NCBI GenBank assembly: GCA_016808115.1
Contig: JAEQBH010004549.1
Location: 124,001 to 188,000, forward strand
Origin: Tetrastigma voinierianum
Lineage: Eukaryota; Streptophyta; Magnoliopsida; Vitales; Vitaceae
Direction of reading: 5' to 3'
DNA length: 64,000 nucleotides
Below are positions 47,041 through 59,418 of this stretch, piece by piece. Numbering within the stretch: the stretch's first letter is position 1; each line of letters opens with the position of its first letter. The notes below the pieces were generated by a model that saw only the letters and a program-made list of their open reading frames with translations, ran no database searches and was not told the DNA's origin. Both the position numbers and the translations under genes were made by a program.

Positions 47041-50000
47041 CATCAATCCTCACGGCGTTCACGGGGGAGGAGGGACCAGATAATTGTGAGACCATTGGTT
47101 TATGCAGATTAAGAACATACTGGAGGCTATGGAGATCACCTCGTCCCGATTCTGGGATCGGGGTTGGCACCATTCGGCTAGAGGGGTGAGGCAGCGTGTT
47201 ATGGTGGAGATGGGCGGGGCCTCTAGAGACTTAGAGGATGGCATGGGCGGAGTTTCGGGGGCTGTTAGGCGTGAGTACTCCCGGAGACTACGGGGCATGC
47301 CCGGGGGGCTGGGTTCTAGAGATGAAGCAAGTAGTGATGTGTTCTGATGGACCTGTGGCTGGATTACGGAGTTGGCCCGATTCGCGACTCATTGGCCTGA
47401 GCTTGACGAGGTTAGGTTGAGGAATGGTGGTACATCCGTTCCTTATTTACCGGAATTAGCAGGACTTAATCTACGGGATATGGATTCCATGGTTGGGAAC
47501 GACCACGACCATAGAGAGAAAGAATGGAGGATCTCTCAGACACTCGGGATGCGAGTGTTAGTGGTAAGAGGAAGGACAGTCAGTCTTCTTCCAGTTCAGG
47601 AAAGAGGCAGAGAGCTTCTAGTTCACGAGGGTCCCAGAGTCGCGACCCGTCGGACGAGGGACGAGATGAGTTAGCCAGTCGATGAGACAGATAGGGATTC
47701 TTAGGTTAGAAGTAGAATGATTAATGTGCTACACATTGTACCAGTGACTTGGACATGAAGGATTGCCCAGAGGCAGGGGATCGGGGTTTAGAATGACCAC
47801 AGTCGATCGATGGCAGGCGGGGAGAGGATCTGATGCGTTCACCTGACAGTGCCAGGCCGGAGGCAGTCTCGAGTTTCGAGGGCCTACGGGCACCCCACAT
47901 TCTGGGCGGGCCCGAGAGGCGGAGTATGGGTGGGCGGAGGGCGGGGCCCTGGGGCGGGATGTGGGGGTTCGGGGGAACATGCGTGTTCGTCACACATGAG
48001 TTAATTCGTGAGATCAACTGATATCTGAGTCTGATTTTGCTATCACGCTATAGCGAAGTCTGTTCGATTAAAGTGCGTCGCATTCGTCGTGCTGCATTAT
48101 TGCGATGAGTTGGGCTTAGAGATTTGAGACCTTAGAGGAAGCGGGTGTATGAGTTCTCACTGAGAATTTAGAGGCGAGACTAGGGATGATATGTGTGAGG
48201 TTGTAATTTAGGCTGGGGGACTCTGCTCCCCAGTTATGGACTGAGGATCATGGGCGTCATCGGAGTTTGATATATCACGGGGAGTGGGTTGGATGTGGCG
48301 ACAGGTGTTGCCGATTTTGGCGTAGGAGGATTCTAGCACATAGACGATGCGTGTGGTATTTGGGGGCCAGGCGACATTTTGCCCCAAGAAACGGGTATCT
48401 GAGGATTTGGGTGTCGGGACGATTAGCGGGTTAGTTAGCTGAGCCCCTTGCACAGGACGAGGAGGCCGGACTTAGGTGCCTCTCTAGTAGTGTGCGAGTA
48501 TGTGGATGTTTTTCTAGATGAGCTACGGGTGCCTCCGGAGGGTTTGTAGACCGGTGTCGAGTTACCACAGTGCTTTTGCCCGTCTACATGACTCAGCGCC
48601 GGATGGCACGGTCTTGAACTCGAGTCCAATTCTGAGGCTCTTTGGATAAGGGGTTCATTAGGTAGAGCACTTCACATGGGCGCTCGGGTTCACATTTGCG
48701 AAGAAGAAGAATGAGGCCTCAGATTATGCATTGACTACAGGCGATTGAATGATTCCGATCGAATCGGTGCCCGTCACAGGAATTGGCGGTTATTTGATCG
48801 ATTGAGAGGGCCGCGAGTCTGCTCAGAGATAGACCTTCACCTTTGAGATTTACCCTTGGTGGGGGTTAGGGATACGGATATCCACAGGCAGTTTAGAATG
48901 AGAATTATGGCACTTTGAGTTTGATGATGCCCGCCCGGACAACGAATGCACCGTGGCATTCATGGATCTAATGCATAGGATATTCTGACCCTATCTATCG
49001 GTTTGTAAGTAATCTTTGTAGATAACATTTTGATATACTCCCGATTGATGGGAAGCGTAGTATCATTTGAGGATCGTTTCACGTTGTAGAGACCATGGTT
49101 GTGCGCCCAGGTCGATAAGTCTCACAGTTACGCATGCGAGGTGAGATTTTTAGGACACGTGGTGCCGGCCCATCAAAGTGTCAATTCGACCCCGAGAGAA
49201 AGGTCGGCGTGATGAGTTTAGAGAGGCGAGCCGGTCTCGAGATCACGTAGTTTCTTGGGATTGGTTTGGGTATTCTGGGGAGATTCATTGGGGATTTCTC
49301 AGTTAGCGGCACCTTTGTGAGATTGACCGGAAGGAGGTCAAGTTTGATTAGGATAATGCCGTCTGAGGCATTCGAGGAGTTGAAGGAGACTTACTGGCTC
49401 ATACCAGTAGTCGGACGGACGAGTACCACGGTGTATTGTGATGTCTCGGTAGGATTAGGATGTCTTGTTTGATGCGTCCAGGGAGGTAGTAACATGGTTC
49501 TCGTTAGTTGAAGAATCACGAAGCGAGTGCCCCAGCGCCCGACATGGGTTGGTGGTGTAGTCTTCGCCTGTGAAGGTGAGCCACTACTTATCTGTGAGGA
49601 GTTTGGTCTTATCTCGGACCATGAAAGTCTGAAGTATATTTTTACCTTGGCGGGGACCTCGACATGAAGCGCCTTGAGATGGATGGAGTTCTTAGAGGAT
49701 TATGACTTCACATTGCATTTCCATCCTGGTAAGGCAAATGTAGTACAAGAGCAAATGTGATATTGATGCCCTCGATTAATCCACGAGGAGCGTTGGCTAG
49801 TATAAGCTTCTGGGAGTGGCTGATGCTCGAGGCTTGTGGGACCAGTTTAGATGATCTGTGTCAGTTCGAAGTACATTAGAGTCTATTAAATTTCTGAGTC
49901 TCTGTTGACGAGTGATTGAGTCCCACGATGTGGGACCAGAGATAGTGTCTATCAGGGACTAAGTACAAACAGGCACGGGTGATGAAATTTGGACGTTCAC

Positions 50001-51310
50001 GCGGTTGGTAGTCTTGATGCCGGGGGCCCGGGTAGTGGTTCCCCGATTGGCCAGGAATTTGAAAATTCTCGAGGAGTTTCACTACTCTTGATTCCCAGGC
50101 ATCAGTGTACGAAGGTGTACGGGATCTTTTAATGTCAATACTCTTGGAGTGGAATGAAGAGACCGTAGGGGACTTTGTTCGACTGATGTCTCCACGTGTC
50201 GACAAGTTAAAGAATTTGGTACGAAGCCAGCGGGGCTCGCCCTGATCAGTAGGTATTTCAGGTGGAGTAGAGCACGTCGATGGACTTGTGACCCACTTTG
50301 CCCACGGGCGCGCGAGAGGCATGATCGGTATGGTGATAGTAGGCCGGGCTCATGAAGTCGAAGGCACGTTTCCTAGCCGTGCGAGGATGACCTTCGCCTT
50401 GGAGGGTCTGTAGGTTGTATTCAGAGATAGTGGGTTACATGTGATCACCGGTATCATATGAGTATCGAATAGGGACCCAGGGTTTCACAGCACTTTGGAA
50501 GGTTTCCAAGGCTGGGCTACAGCGACCATGACCACGACCCTTCCACCCTCAGACCGGATAGGTCGTCAGGGAGGACTACTAGAGTGTTAGAGAGGACGTC
50601 TGCAGCATACGTCTTGGATCATGGGCTAATTTGGGAGCACTTGCGCACAGTGGGATCGCTTGCAACACTTGATTTACCAGGCGAGTATACCGAGGATGTG
50701 CCAGTATGAGGCATTGGGAGGCCATGTAGATCGCGTTATGTTGGACCGAGGTGGGAAGGCTCATCTTGATCACGATGCGATTAGAGACACCTCAGAAGGT
50801 GGGCTTGATCACGTGGCGTCTTCTCACATTTCGGAGCGCGAAGAGCTATGCTAATGTCTGACGTTGACCGCCAGAGTTGAGGTTGGGGATCCGTCTTCTT
50901 GAAGGTGATGCTGGAGGAGTGGTCGGCACCGTGGCGTGGGAAGCTATCATGCCCAGGGTTCATTGGACCTTTCTGGGTCTCGAGGGTGGGCAGCCATTCT
51001 GCGTCTTTGGTTAGCATTATCGCCCCAGACCTGTCGGTGTCTGAGGTATTTCATGTCTCCATGCTCGGAGTATACTCCGGATCAGCTCATGTGGTGGATT
51101 GAGGACGGATTGAGGTTAACAACAGTGGGACCTTTGAGGAGGGACCGTGTGTATTTTAGATAGCTTGTGATCAGGTTTTTGCAACCACACAGGCCAGTGG
51201 GGGCGTGAAAGTGCTATGGCGACCTTTATGGAGTGGAGGGAGTCGATGTAGGAGCGAAGACACGATCTTGGCCACCTATCCGCTCTTGTTTGGGGATGAG
51301 GTATGTGATT
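47041..51310 (+). pseudogene. Ty3/gypsy gag-pol polyprotein of the complete family B element (frameshifted)
   Basis: Gag occupies about 47041-47900 (MQIKNILEAMEITSSRFWDR at 47102; EFRGL and ATTPGRLRG-like words follow). RT occupies about 48640-49090, with FMDLMHRIF at 48959 and the active site at 49015-49041, which reads FVDNILIYS: the second catalytic Asp is Asn. RVLGHVV and GRFIGDFS lie in the thumb region (to 49340). RNase H is at 49540-49760. Integrase occupies about 50190-50830, with RQVKEFGTKPAG, MDL-THFAHG and SNRDPGFTALW. The integrase C-terminus and chromodomain-like tail (50870-51310) hold PGFIGPFWVSRVGSH, EVFHVSML and a final YPLLFGDE. Protease and the integrase finger are not clearly readable. 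It is dead by frameshifts and, if the base call is right, by the Asp-to-Asn change. Confidence 0.85.
50899..51102 (+). pseudogene. Integrase C-terminal fragment of the family B element
   Basis: A 67-codon open stretch. It has KLSCPGFIGPFWVSRVGSHS (GPF/Y module), then APDLSVSEVFHVSMLGVYSG. The family A counterpart at 15396-15830 reads KLSPRYIGPYEIVSKVG and DTFHVSMLRKYIPG, showing that the two families belong to the same broad clade but are clearly distinct. Confidence 0.8.
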
Positions 51311-51412
51311 TAGTCGTTTAAGAATTCAAATGACTAGTTTACATATAGTGTAGTGCAGTTACATATCCATGTGATTGATTTTGATTGTCGGAATTTGGAA
51401 TGAAATTCCTTT

Positions 51413-51420
51413 AAGGAGAA
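51413..51420 (+). other. Polypurine tract of the family B element
   Basis: AAGGAGAA, directly before the 3' LTR start TGTAAATCTC. It is shorter than the family A tract. Confidence 0.75.
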
Positions 51421-53359
51421 TGTAAATCTCAGAAATTTAAATTTATGGAAAGCGCAAAAGTCGTAATTTGATTCACAAAAATTATTATTTAGGTTAAAAT
51501 CCGAAATTTATTCTATCGGATCTCGGATGACAAAACAGATTTCCTTTATTTAGGGTGTCATGAAATCTAGCTAGCACGTCGAATTTCGTGATTAAAGACA
51601 GTAAGATTTACACGTTTTTCGAGGCATCGCGTTCTGAGTATCGTAAGCGGTTTTCAATGCTCTGAAGTCACATATAACCGTGCTCATGTGCCATAAGTGG
51701 TATGAGTAGAAAGGATGAAAATGGGCTTGGCCCAGAAGTCTGAGATGTCAAAATTGGGAAAATAAAGGACATAATTGGTAATTTGGGATTTGATTAAATA
51801 GCGCAAAAAGAGACAAAAAAGCCCATTGCTGATGTCATCTCACACTTAAAGACCAAAACAAAAGCGTCTTTGGGAGATTTTGGCGATGGCTGTCAGGTTT
51901 GAATATTTTAGAGTGAGAGAGAGAGACTTCTCTCTAAAATATCGGGCAATCCAACCGTCGGAAGTCTTCGGGACAAGAAGCAAAGCTGCTCTATGTAGAG
52001 AGGTCTACGTGTGGGTTCCGGTTTTGTGAATTTTTAACAAACTCCGAGAGGTAGGGGATTCTCCCTATTTGGTTTTACGCTTTGTTTAAGAGCTATGTTG
52101 ATGTTTTGGTTGGTTGAGGCCTTGAACGGCCGTTTGATCGGATTCAGGCCTTGGAGCCAAATGCTGGACTTTGGGACCTCGAGCCGGTCAGAGTATCAGT
52201 CATTGTGGACTGTTTGGGTTAAATGTGTGATGAATTGTTTAATAAATCATGTATTGGTTTGTATAGTAGAAATGGCGGTGAAATTCGGATTAAAGTGGGC
52301 GCGATTAGTGATTTTCAAGATAGTAACCTAGGAGTTTCACCATTCGAGAATAGTGTTCACAAATAATTTTTTGTGAATTAATATATTTAATTAGAAATTC
52401 AATTAAATTGCTCATTAACAAATCGATAGCCCATATGAGCTAATTTTGATGTGATGAAATGAAATTCCATAACATGATTGATTAGATTTTATGTAGATAT
52501 ATGCATGTTATATATTTACATATGATATAGGCTATATTGGGCCCGACATCATGCATTCCATATGCTGGAACACCTAGGATGATGGGTGAGTGGCATGAGA
52601 TGAGTCTGAAAATGGTTCGGAGGTTGTCTAAAAATATTGGTATCGGAGGGTAGTCAAACTAGAAATGCCGATCGTTGGGGCGGCACCCGATTGATATACA
52701 TCGGAGGGTAGTCACGAATAATATCAATCGTCGGAGGCGGCAATTGATATATATCATCGAAGGGTTGTCCACAAACAAAATAATAATTCTCCTTACAAGG
52801 CTTAGGCGGAGTGTGAGGAGTCGATGAGGACTCGGGTAAAAGATGAGGAGTTAGACATTCAAGTAGGATCATGCATTGCCAAATGTGTTTAATTTAGACA
52901 TTTACTTTGCACTTAGGTGGAGAGTAGCCCATAGGGCGATTCCACTCTTGAGCATTGGCTCACCTGTCGAGGGGATATTATTTTACAGATGCGGGAGCGT
53001 GCGAGAGGATGGCTCGATCTGAGATTGAGGATTAAGCCGGGTTGTGGCTTTGATATTTTAAACATGTATTGATTTCACAATTTTAATATATATGGGTTGT
53101 ATAAATAAGTATTTTGAACTCTTAGAGACTATTGGATATAATTGGTATATTGTATGAGTGTTTATGGGCGAGTGGTAGTTTTACTCTTGATGGATATATA
53201 TTGCAGCTTATTTGGGACATGTATACGAGTATTGTATTTGGGTAGAGATCTACGTAAAGGAGACTATGCAGATTTCTAAAAGTGATCGGGTAACTGACAT
53301 CCACTAATATTACGCAGTTGACGGGTGATCAGCGGACCACCAAGTTTCAGGGCATCACA
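51421..53359 (+). mobile_element. 3' LTR of the complete family B element
   Basis: 1939 bp, from TGTAAATCTCAGAAATTT to TTTCAGGGCATCACA, collinear with 43153-45128. The two LTRs of one element are identical at insertion. Here they differ by many short indels and substitutions (for example TGTAAGACC versus TGTAAATCTC). This means an old insertion or a noisy sequence. Confidence 0.9.
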
Positions 53360-53364
53360 AAATT
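53360..53364 (+). other. Target-site duplication (right) of the family B element
   Basis: AAATT, matching 43148-43152. Confidence 0.85.
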
Positions 53365-53821
53365 ATTATCTTTGTATTATGATCATTGCTCAATTATTAT
53401 CATTATCAGTATTATAATAATAATAACAGTAATAATAATAATATTATTATTATTATTTTCATTACCCAAAATATTATTATAATCTCATAATTATTATTTT
53501 TATTATTGTCTTGAACTAATATTATTATTCTTATCAGTATTATTATGTCTTAAACTAATATTGATATTAAAATTTGTATTATTTTTCCAAAATTCTTATT
53601 ATTATAATAATCAATACAATCATCATTATTATTATTTTAATTATATAAATAATATTATTCTTATCAGTAATATTATGTTTTAAACTAATATTTATATTAA
53701 TATTAGTATTATTTTTCCAAAATTCTTATTATTATAATAATCGCACAATCATAATTATTATTATTTTAATTATATAATTAATATTATAATCTCATTATTA
53801 TTATTATTATTATATTATTAC

Positions 53822-53857
<36 letters not shown>

Positions 53858-54688
53858 TATTATCAATATTGTCATGTCTTGAACTAGTATTGTTCTTATC
53901 AGTATTATTATGTCTTGAACTAATATTAATATTAATATTATTAATATTATCTTCATGACCTCTCTGAATCACCATTTTTCTTGCAAGTTATACACATCAA
54001 TCTCCACCTAAGTTCGCCAAATTGAAAAGGAATCGAAAAGGATTCTTATCTGAAATTTCAAAATCTAAAGGTATGTTTCCTTACATATCATATATTATTA
54101 TATGTTTTTGTAAAAGTGAATGATAGCTTATATGTTTTTATAGTGTTAGATTATGTAACTGGATGATAGAGGGTGTTATACTCTATATTATAATAATAAT
54201 TATTATAATTATCCATATATATATCAATAATAATAATAATAATAATAATTATCTCTTATTATTGTTATTATCGTTATGAATATTTAAATTAATATTAGGA
54301 TTTTTTTCAAAATTCTTATCCATACAAAATTATTTTTATAATCAATACAGTGATTATTATTGTTATAATTATTATCATCAATATTATTAATATTATTATT
54401 ATTGTTATTATGATCATTATCAATATTATTAACATTATCGCATAATTAATAATAATGATATTAATAATACAATAATCATCATAATTATTATTATTATTAT
54501 TATAAAATTATTATTATAATCTATTATTAATGCTATTCTTATTATTATTATCACTATTATCAAGATGAACAAATATTATTATTTTATTCAGATGCCTTGA
54601 ACTAATATTGATATTAATATTATTATATTAGTATTATTTTTACAGTCTATTATTATTATTATCGCATAATTATCATTACCGCATACTC

Positions 54689-54741
<53 letters not shown>

Positions 54742-54795
54742 TCTATTATTATAATTACTAGTATACTAATAATAATAATATTATTAATTATTACT
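53365..54795. repeat. ATT/AAT-rich low-complexity DNA with a degenerate ~130-bp higher-order repeat
   Basis: About 1.4 kb of ATT/AAT runs. The phrase TTATCAGTATTATTATGTCTTAAACTAATATT recurs at about 53531, 53661 (130 bp later), 53870-53920 and, altered, 54597 and 61150. It is often followed by TATTTTTCCAAAATTCTTATTATTATAATAATC. A pure (AAT)n of about 49 bp lies at 54690-54738 and an (ATT)n at 53822-53854. Confidence 0.8.
53950..54180 (+). repeat. Duplicated segment, copy 2 (partner at 42543-42780)
   Basis: GACCTCTCTGAATCACC, TTTCTTGCAAGTTATACAC, TTTCAAAATCTAAAG|GTATG and TATATGTTTTTGTAAAAGTGAA. It is embedded in the ATT-rich DNA. With the family B element removed, the two copies are about 1.2 kb apart, so they are probably repeats of one larger unit. 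Confidence 0.75.
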
Positions 54796-55695
54796 ATTAT
54801 TGTGACGCCCTAAATCCAGGGTGTCCGTTGACTACCCGTCAACCCGCCTTAACACTCAGAATGCCTGTGATCCGACATCTCCTCATGTAAAATCTACAGA
54901 AATTCTTCAGACTTTGTTCTACCCTGGGGTGACACAACTCGTCCCAACACATCCAACGACCAACACAGGTCTAAATGAGAAAACAATGGCCACTGGGCCC
55001 CCTGCATCATCTTCACCACATATCCCAACTATATACAATAGTTTCAAGAGTTAGAAAATACTCTATAAAGAAACACATATTAAAATTCTGCACTTAATAC
55101 ACGCCATGGGCCATCATAATATCAAAGCCACAACCCGAATTCTCTTTTAAATCCAGATTCAAGAAGAGCCGTCCTTCGAGCCGCCCGCACCGAAAAAAAC
55201 GTTCTCAACAAGGAATGACGCCCAAGAAGAGAATCTGAACGCTACCTCCACCTAAGCGCATATGCAATGCTCCAATGAAAACATACATTCAAGTAAATGC
55301 GTGATCCTACTTGAATGTCTAATTCCATCAACTCCATACCCGAGTCCTCACGACTTCACACTCTGCCTAGGCCACGTATGAGACACATTATTTTTTCAAA
55401 ACAAAGATATTTGTTTATATTTGTGACAACCCTCCCATATAAGTAGTGGACCACTCAATGTTCTATTTAGTGACAACCCGATGTATATCAACTGGCCAAC
55501 TCCGACGATTGATATTTTGGTACTTTTTGGACTAACTGATAATTATTATTTTTAGTCAACCTCCGAAACCATTCCTTTCAAGAATCACCTCCGCACTCAC
55601 TCCTATTATTCTAGGTGTCTCAAACGCATATGGAATGCATGACGCCAAATTCCAATACAATCTATATAACACATGTGAATATATATAAGGAGAAG

Positions 55696-55697
55696 TA

Positions 55698-55778
<81 letters not shown>
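55696..55778. repeat. (TA)n microsatellite in the outermost solo LTR
   Basis: About 83 bp of TA repeat with one CAT interruption. It is at a different LTR position from the arrays at 26232 and 30420 (here next to the CACATGTGAATATATATA segment), so it expanded independently. Confidence 0.9.
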
Positions 55779-55781
<3 letters not shown>

Positions 55782-57303
55782 GATATACATTTACATAATT
55801 TAATCACACAAACATGTTATGTAATTTCACAATCCATTACACCAAAAATTAGCTCACTTGGGCTAATTATCCAACACAAGCAATTCGATTTGAATTACTC
55901 GACCAAACACATTATTTCACAAAAATTATTTTGTGAACATTATTCTGGAATGCTGAACCCTGGTTACTGCTTCGCGCTCACGACCATTACTACATTTTCC
56001 ACACAATTCAAGCCATTTTCGGCCTTATATATCAACATAAGATTTATTTCATAAATTTATGAAATAAATATTCAGTCATTTCACACGCCATGGACTGTGC
56101 ATTGCCCATAAATTTCACCAATCATCGATTCACTTTGTGAACCCGAATTTCACGGCCATTTCCGACCCTATGCAATCACAATACGATCTAAAGCATAATT
56201 TATGCCATTAACAACCCAAACAGCCCCTCACGATTACGGACTGCACATATTGGTTTCAATACCTCAACAATTCGGTCCCAAGTTTTGGGACCGATCAAAC
56301 GACCGTTCAAGGCCTCAATCCAACCGAAACATTATAAAACACTTAAATAAAGTGTAAAACCCAAGTAGGATAAATCCCCTACCTCACGAAGTTTGTCAAA
56401 ACTCCAATAAATCGGTACCTACACGTTGCCCTCGCCGCGTATAACAACTTTCCTTCGTCTCCGACGACCCGATGGCCTGACGCCCCGCAAATCTAAAAGA
56501 GAGGGTGCCTTACTCTCTCTCTAAAATCACCATTTCTCACCTTTTGCATCTCCCCTGTTCTCTTTTCATGTTTTGGCTTCTTTTGAGAGGATGACACTTG
56601 TAAGACCCGAGAAATTCCAATTTCTAGAAAAAGGGCAAAATCGTTATTTCGGTTACAAAATTGTTATTTCGGTTAAAAATCCGGAATTTATTCTATGGAT
56701 CTCGGATGATGAAACAGATTTCACCGTTGAATTGCCTCTCTCAAATCTAGCTAGCACGTAAATTTCGCTCAATTCCGAGACGTTCTGAATTACATGTTTT
56801 TTAAGGCACGCTGTCGTGTCAGAACGATTTTCGATAAAGGTCGAAGTCAAGATATAACAAGCACTCATATATCATGGTAAGGAGAGAGAAATGATGAAAA
56901 CACGGCCGAATAAAGACCGAACGCCAAACTCGAGTAAAGAAGGACATAATCAAGTAAATTCTAATTGACAATGGCACTAAAAGACAAAATTTTGCATAGT
57001 ACCGCCTCCTTCATTTTTGTTTCAAAAACTAATTGTGTGGCAGCTGACTTAATGCAAAGTGGGCTGAGTTTTAAATTTTAGTGAGGAGAGTAGTCTTCTT
57101 CTAGAAATACTAGTGATCCGAATCACGGCAAAGCCTTTCGACAAGAAGGAAAGCTACTTCACGCTGAGAGGGCTGCTGGGTACCCTGACAAGGAGTTTAG
57201 ACAAACTCCTTGGAGGTAGGGGTTTCTCCTCACTTCTTGGTTTTACACCTTATTCAAGTGTTTTTCAATGTTTCGGTTGGTATGAGGCCTTGAACTGCCG
57301 TTT

Positions 57304-59418
57304 TGTAAGACCCGAGAAAATTCCAATTTTCTCAAAAAGGGCAAAATTGTAATTTCGGTAAAAATCCGGAATTTTTCTAGATTTCGGATGACCTAAACCA
57401 CTCTCCTCACAGATCGTCTCGCGAAATTTAAATACCACGCCGACCGCGTGATTCCGAGTGGTTCCGGATTTCCACGTCTGCTCGAGGCTGTATGTCTACG
57501 ACACATGGCAAGGCGTGTACGCCACTCTGGTATCCTAGGAGAGTGACACTTTAAGCAAAGCCATGCACCATCGTTAACGGCTCACACCAACATGTGTGGA
57601 GCGAATCCATGGCCCATATGTAGTTCATGCGCTGACGACAAGAATAAGAAAAAGAATATTGAAAAGGAGAGTTCACACCTTTAATTTGAGGAAATGGGAG
57701 GCAATTTATCTGACTAAGATCAGTGATTTCTCAAGGGGAGAAAAGGACTAAAGGAGAAAGAAAATGAGGAGAAAATGGAAGAAAGGTGAGATGAGAAATG
57801 AGAAAAGGAAAGAAGCGAGGAAGGAAAAAAGAAAAGGAAAAGGAAAAGAAGCCGGTTCTTAGAAAGAAAAGGGAGGAAAAAGGAGAAAGGAGGAGGAAAG
57901 GAAGGAAGGTTTTCCTGGGTTGAATTGATCGCGTTAAGTTCGGGTGCTAAAGTTGGTGCACGCATCGCGATCTACGTGTGGACACGAGTTGGAGTTCGAC
58001 AAACTCCCGAAGGTAGGATATTTCACCACTAGTTTACCTTTACTTTAAAGGCTTTTGCTATAATGGTAGAGGTTGCTTGTGGGAGAAGCCAGTAGTATAG
58101 AATTAGTTGACAGCAGGACTAAGGGTAATGGATTTCATGACGGTTACCTGGATATTCATGAGCGCTAGGTGTTAATTAGAAACTAAAGTTTCTAGGCGTG
58201 TGGTTTGTTGTGAAAATAATGTTTGGAACAGTTGGTTCATGTTTGTGAAGGGCCGGTGAAGTGCCACTGTTCCAGATAGTCCCAATTTTGGGGGCAGGTT
58301 GTGTGTTAGTGATTGTTTGAATAACATGCAGTGTGTGGAATTGAGATATTGATGCATGCTATTTGATGTATTAATATGGTTTGCATGGAGGTAGATTATA
58401 TGTATAAATTATAATTTTCCATGGTTTGTAAATGTTTCATGTAGTGCTCATTCATGCATGTAACATGAAAAATGCATTGGCATCATGCATTACTATGCGC
58501 GGTCGCATCGTATCAAGTCGGTGTGGGTCGCGGTATGGTTTGTCTTACCGGTGTTGATAAGTAGTTGATGAACTTCCCGGGAAAAATGGAATGAAGTCAG
58601 GTAGAGATTCACGAGTGTGTAAATCGTCAATGTTTGATCATTCTGCGCTGTTTGGGGCGGAGAAAGTTAGGGTGATCCCCCGGGGTGAAAGTCCCACGCG
58701 GGTTATTCACGGTTAGACATGAATCCGGCGATGTAAGTTCGTGAAGATGTTGAAAAGGCGTGCGCGGCGTCCTACGGTGTAAACCAGATAAAGTGGCCCA
58801 CAAAATAAAGAAAGAATCAAAATCGTTTTTGATAAATAAAGTGGAGGTTATCCAATGGTTAGTCATGGTATGGTACACGGATGACTTGTTTGGTCGCAGA
58901 GTCGAGAGTGTGAGGAGAGATCAGTTGGGACTCGGGTGGTAGTAAGCGTGAGGGGTCGCGTCTCATGCGTATATAGACATTTCATATCGTAAAATAATTG
59001 GCATATGGAATGTGATTCAACGTTTATATGCTCAACCATCTTGACACCTGATCAGGATAGCCCTTGGGAAGGCTTTCTCCCAGGCTTTGCTCCTTCTCTG
59101 GTCAGGACTTGCTAGGTCTGAGGAGACTATCCGAGGAGGCGGCACTCGGTAAATTAGTTTTGAGAGAAGAAAGCCGAAATGTGGCTTTAAGTAAATATTT
59201 TGGATAATATGTATTAGAATTGTAAATTTTAATATGTAATTGTATTGAGAGAAATGTATAACACTTGGACTATTGGAATATAGTTGAGATAATTATTTTG
59301 AGTATTGGTTTGTGGAGCCCGAGAGACTTATTTTTACTCGGGTATGTCTCGTGTCTGAGATGTATAGACCACTCCATGAGTTGGTGAGTCAACGGACACC
59401 CGGGTTTGGGGCGTCCTG
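57304..59418 (+). mobile_element. Innermost family B-like solo LTR, plus strand
   Basis: Starts TGTAAGACCCGAGAAAATTCC and ends ACACCCGGGTTTGGGGCGTCCTG (the family consensus ends GTCACA). It is flanked by CGTTT at 57299-57303 and 59419-59423. At 2115 bp it is a diverged subfamily. It has a ~175-bp purine tract (57735-57909), its own version of the AACTCCCGAAGGTAGG segment (57998-58016) and the GTGAGTCAACGGAC end. It carries no internal region. As the innermost layer it is the youngest of the three insertions. Confidence 0.85.
57735..57909 (+). repeat. Long purine tract in the innermost solo LTR
   Basis: About 175 bp of GGAAA/GAAAAG-type sequence with few pyrimidines. Its minus-strand reading frame (57720-57965) is an artificial Phe/Ser/Pro-rich peptide. 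Confidence 0.8.
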
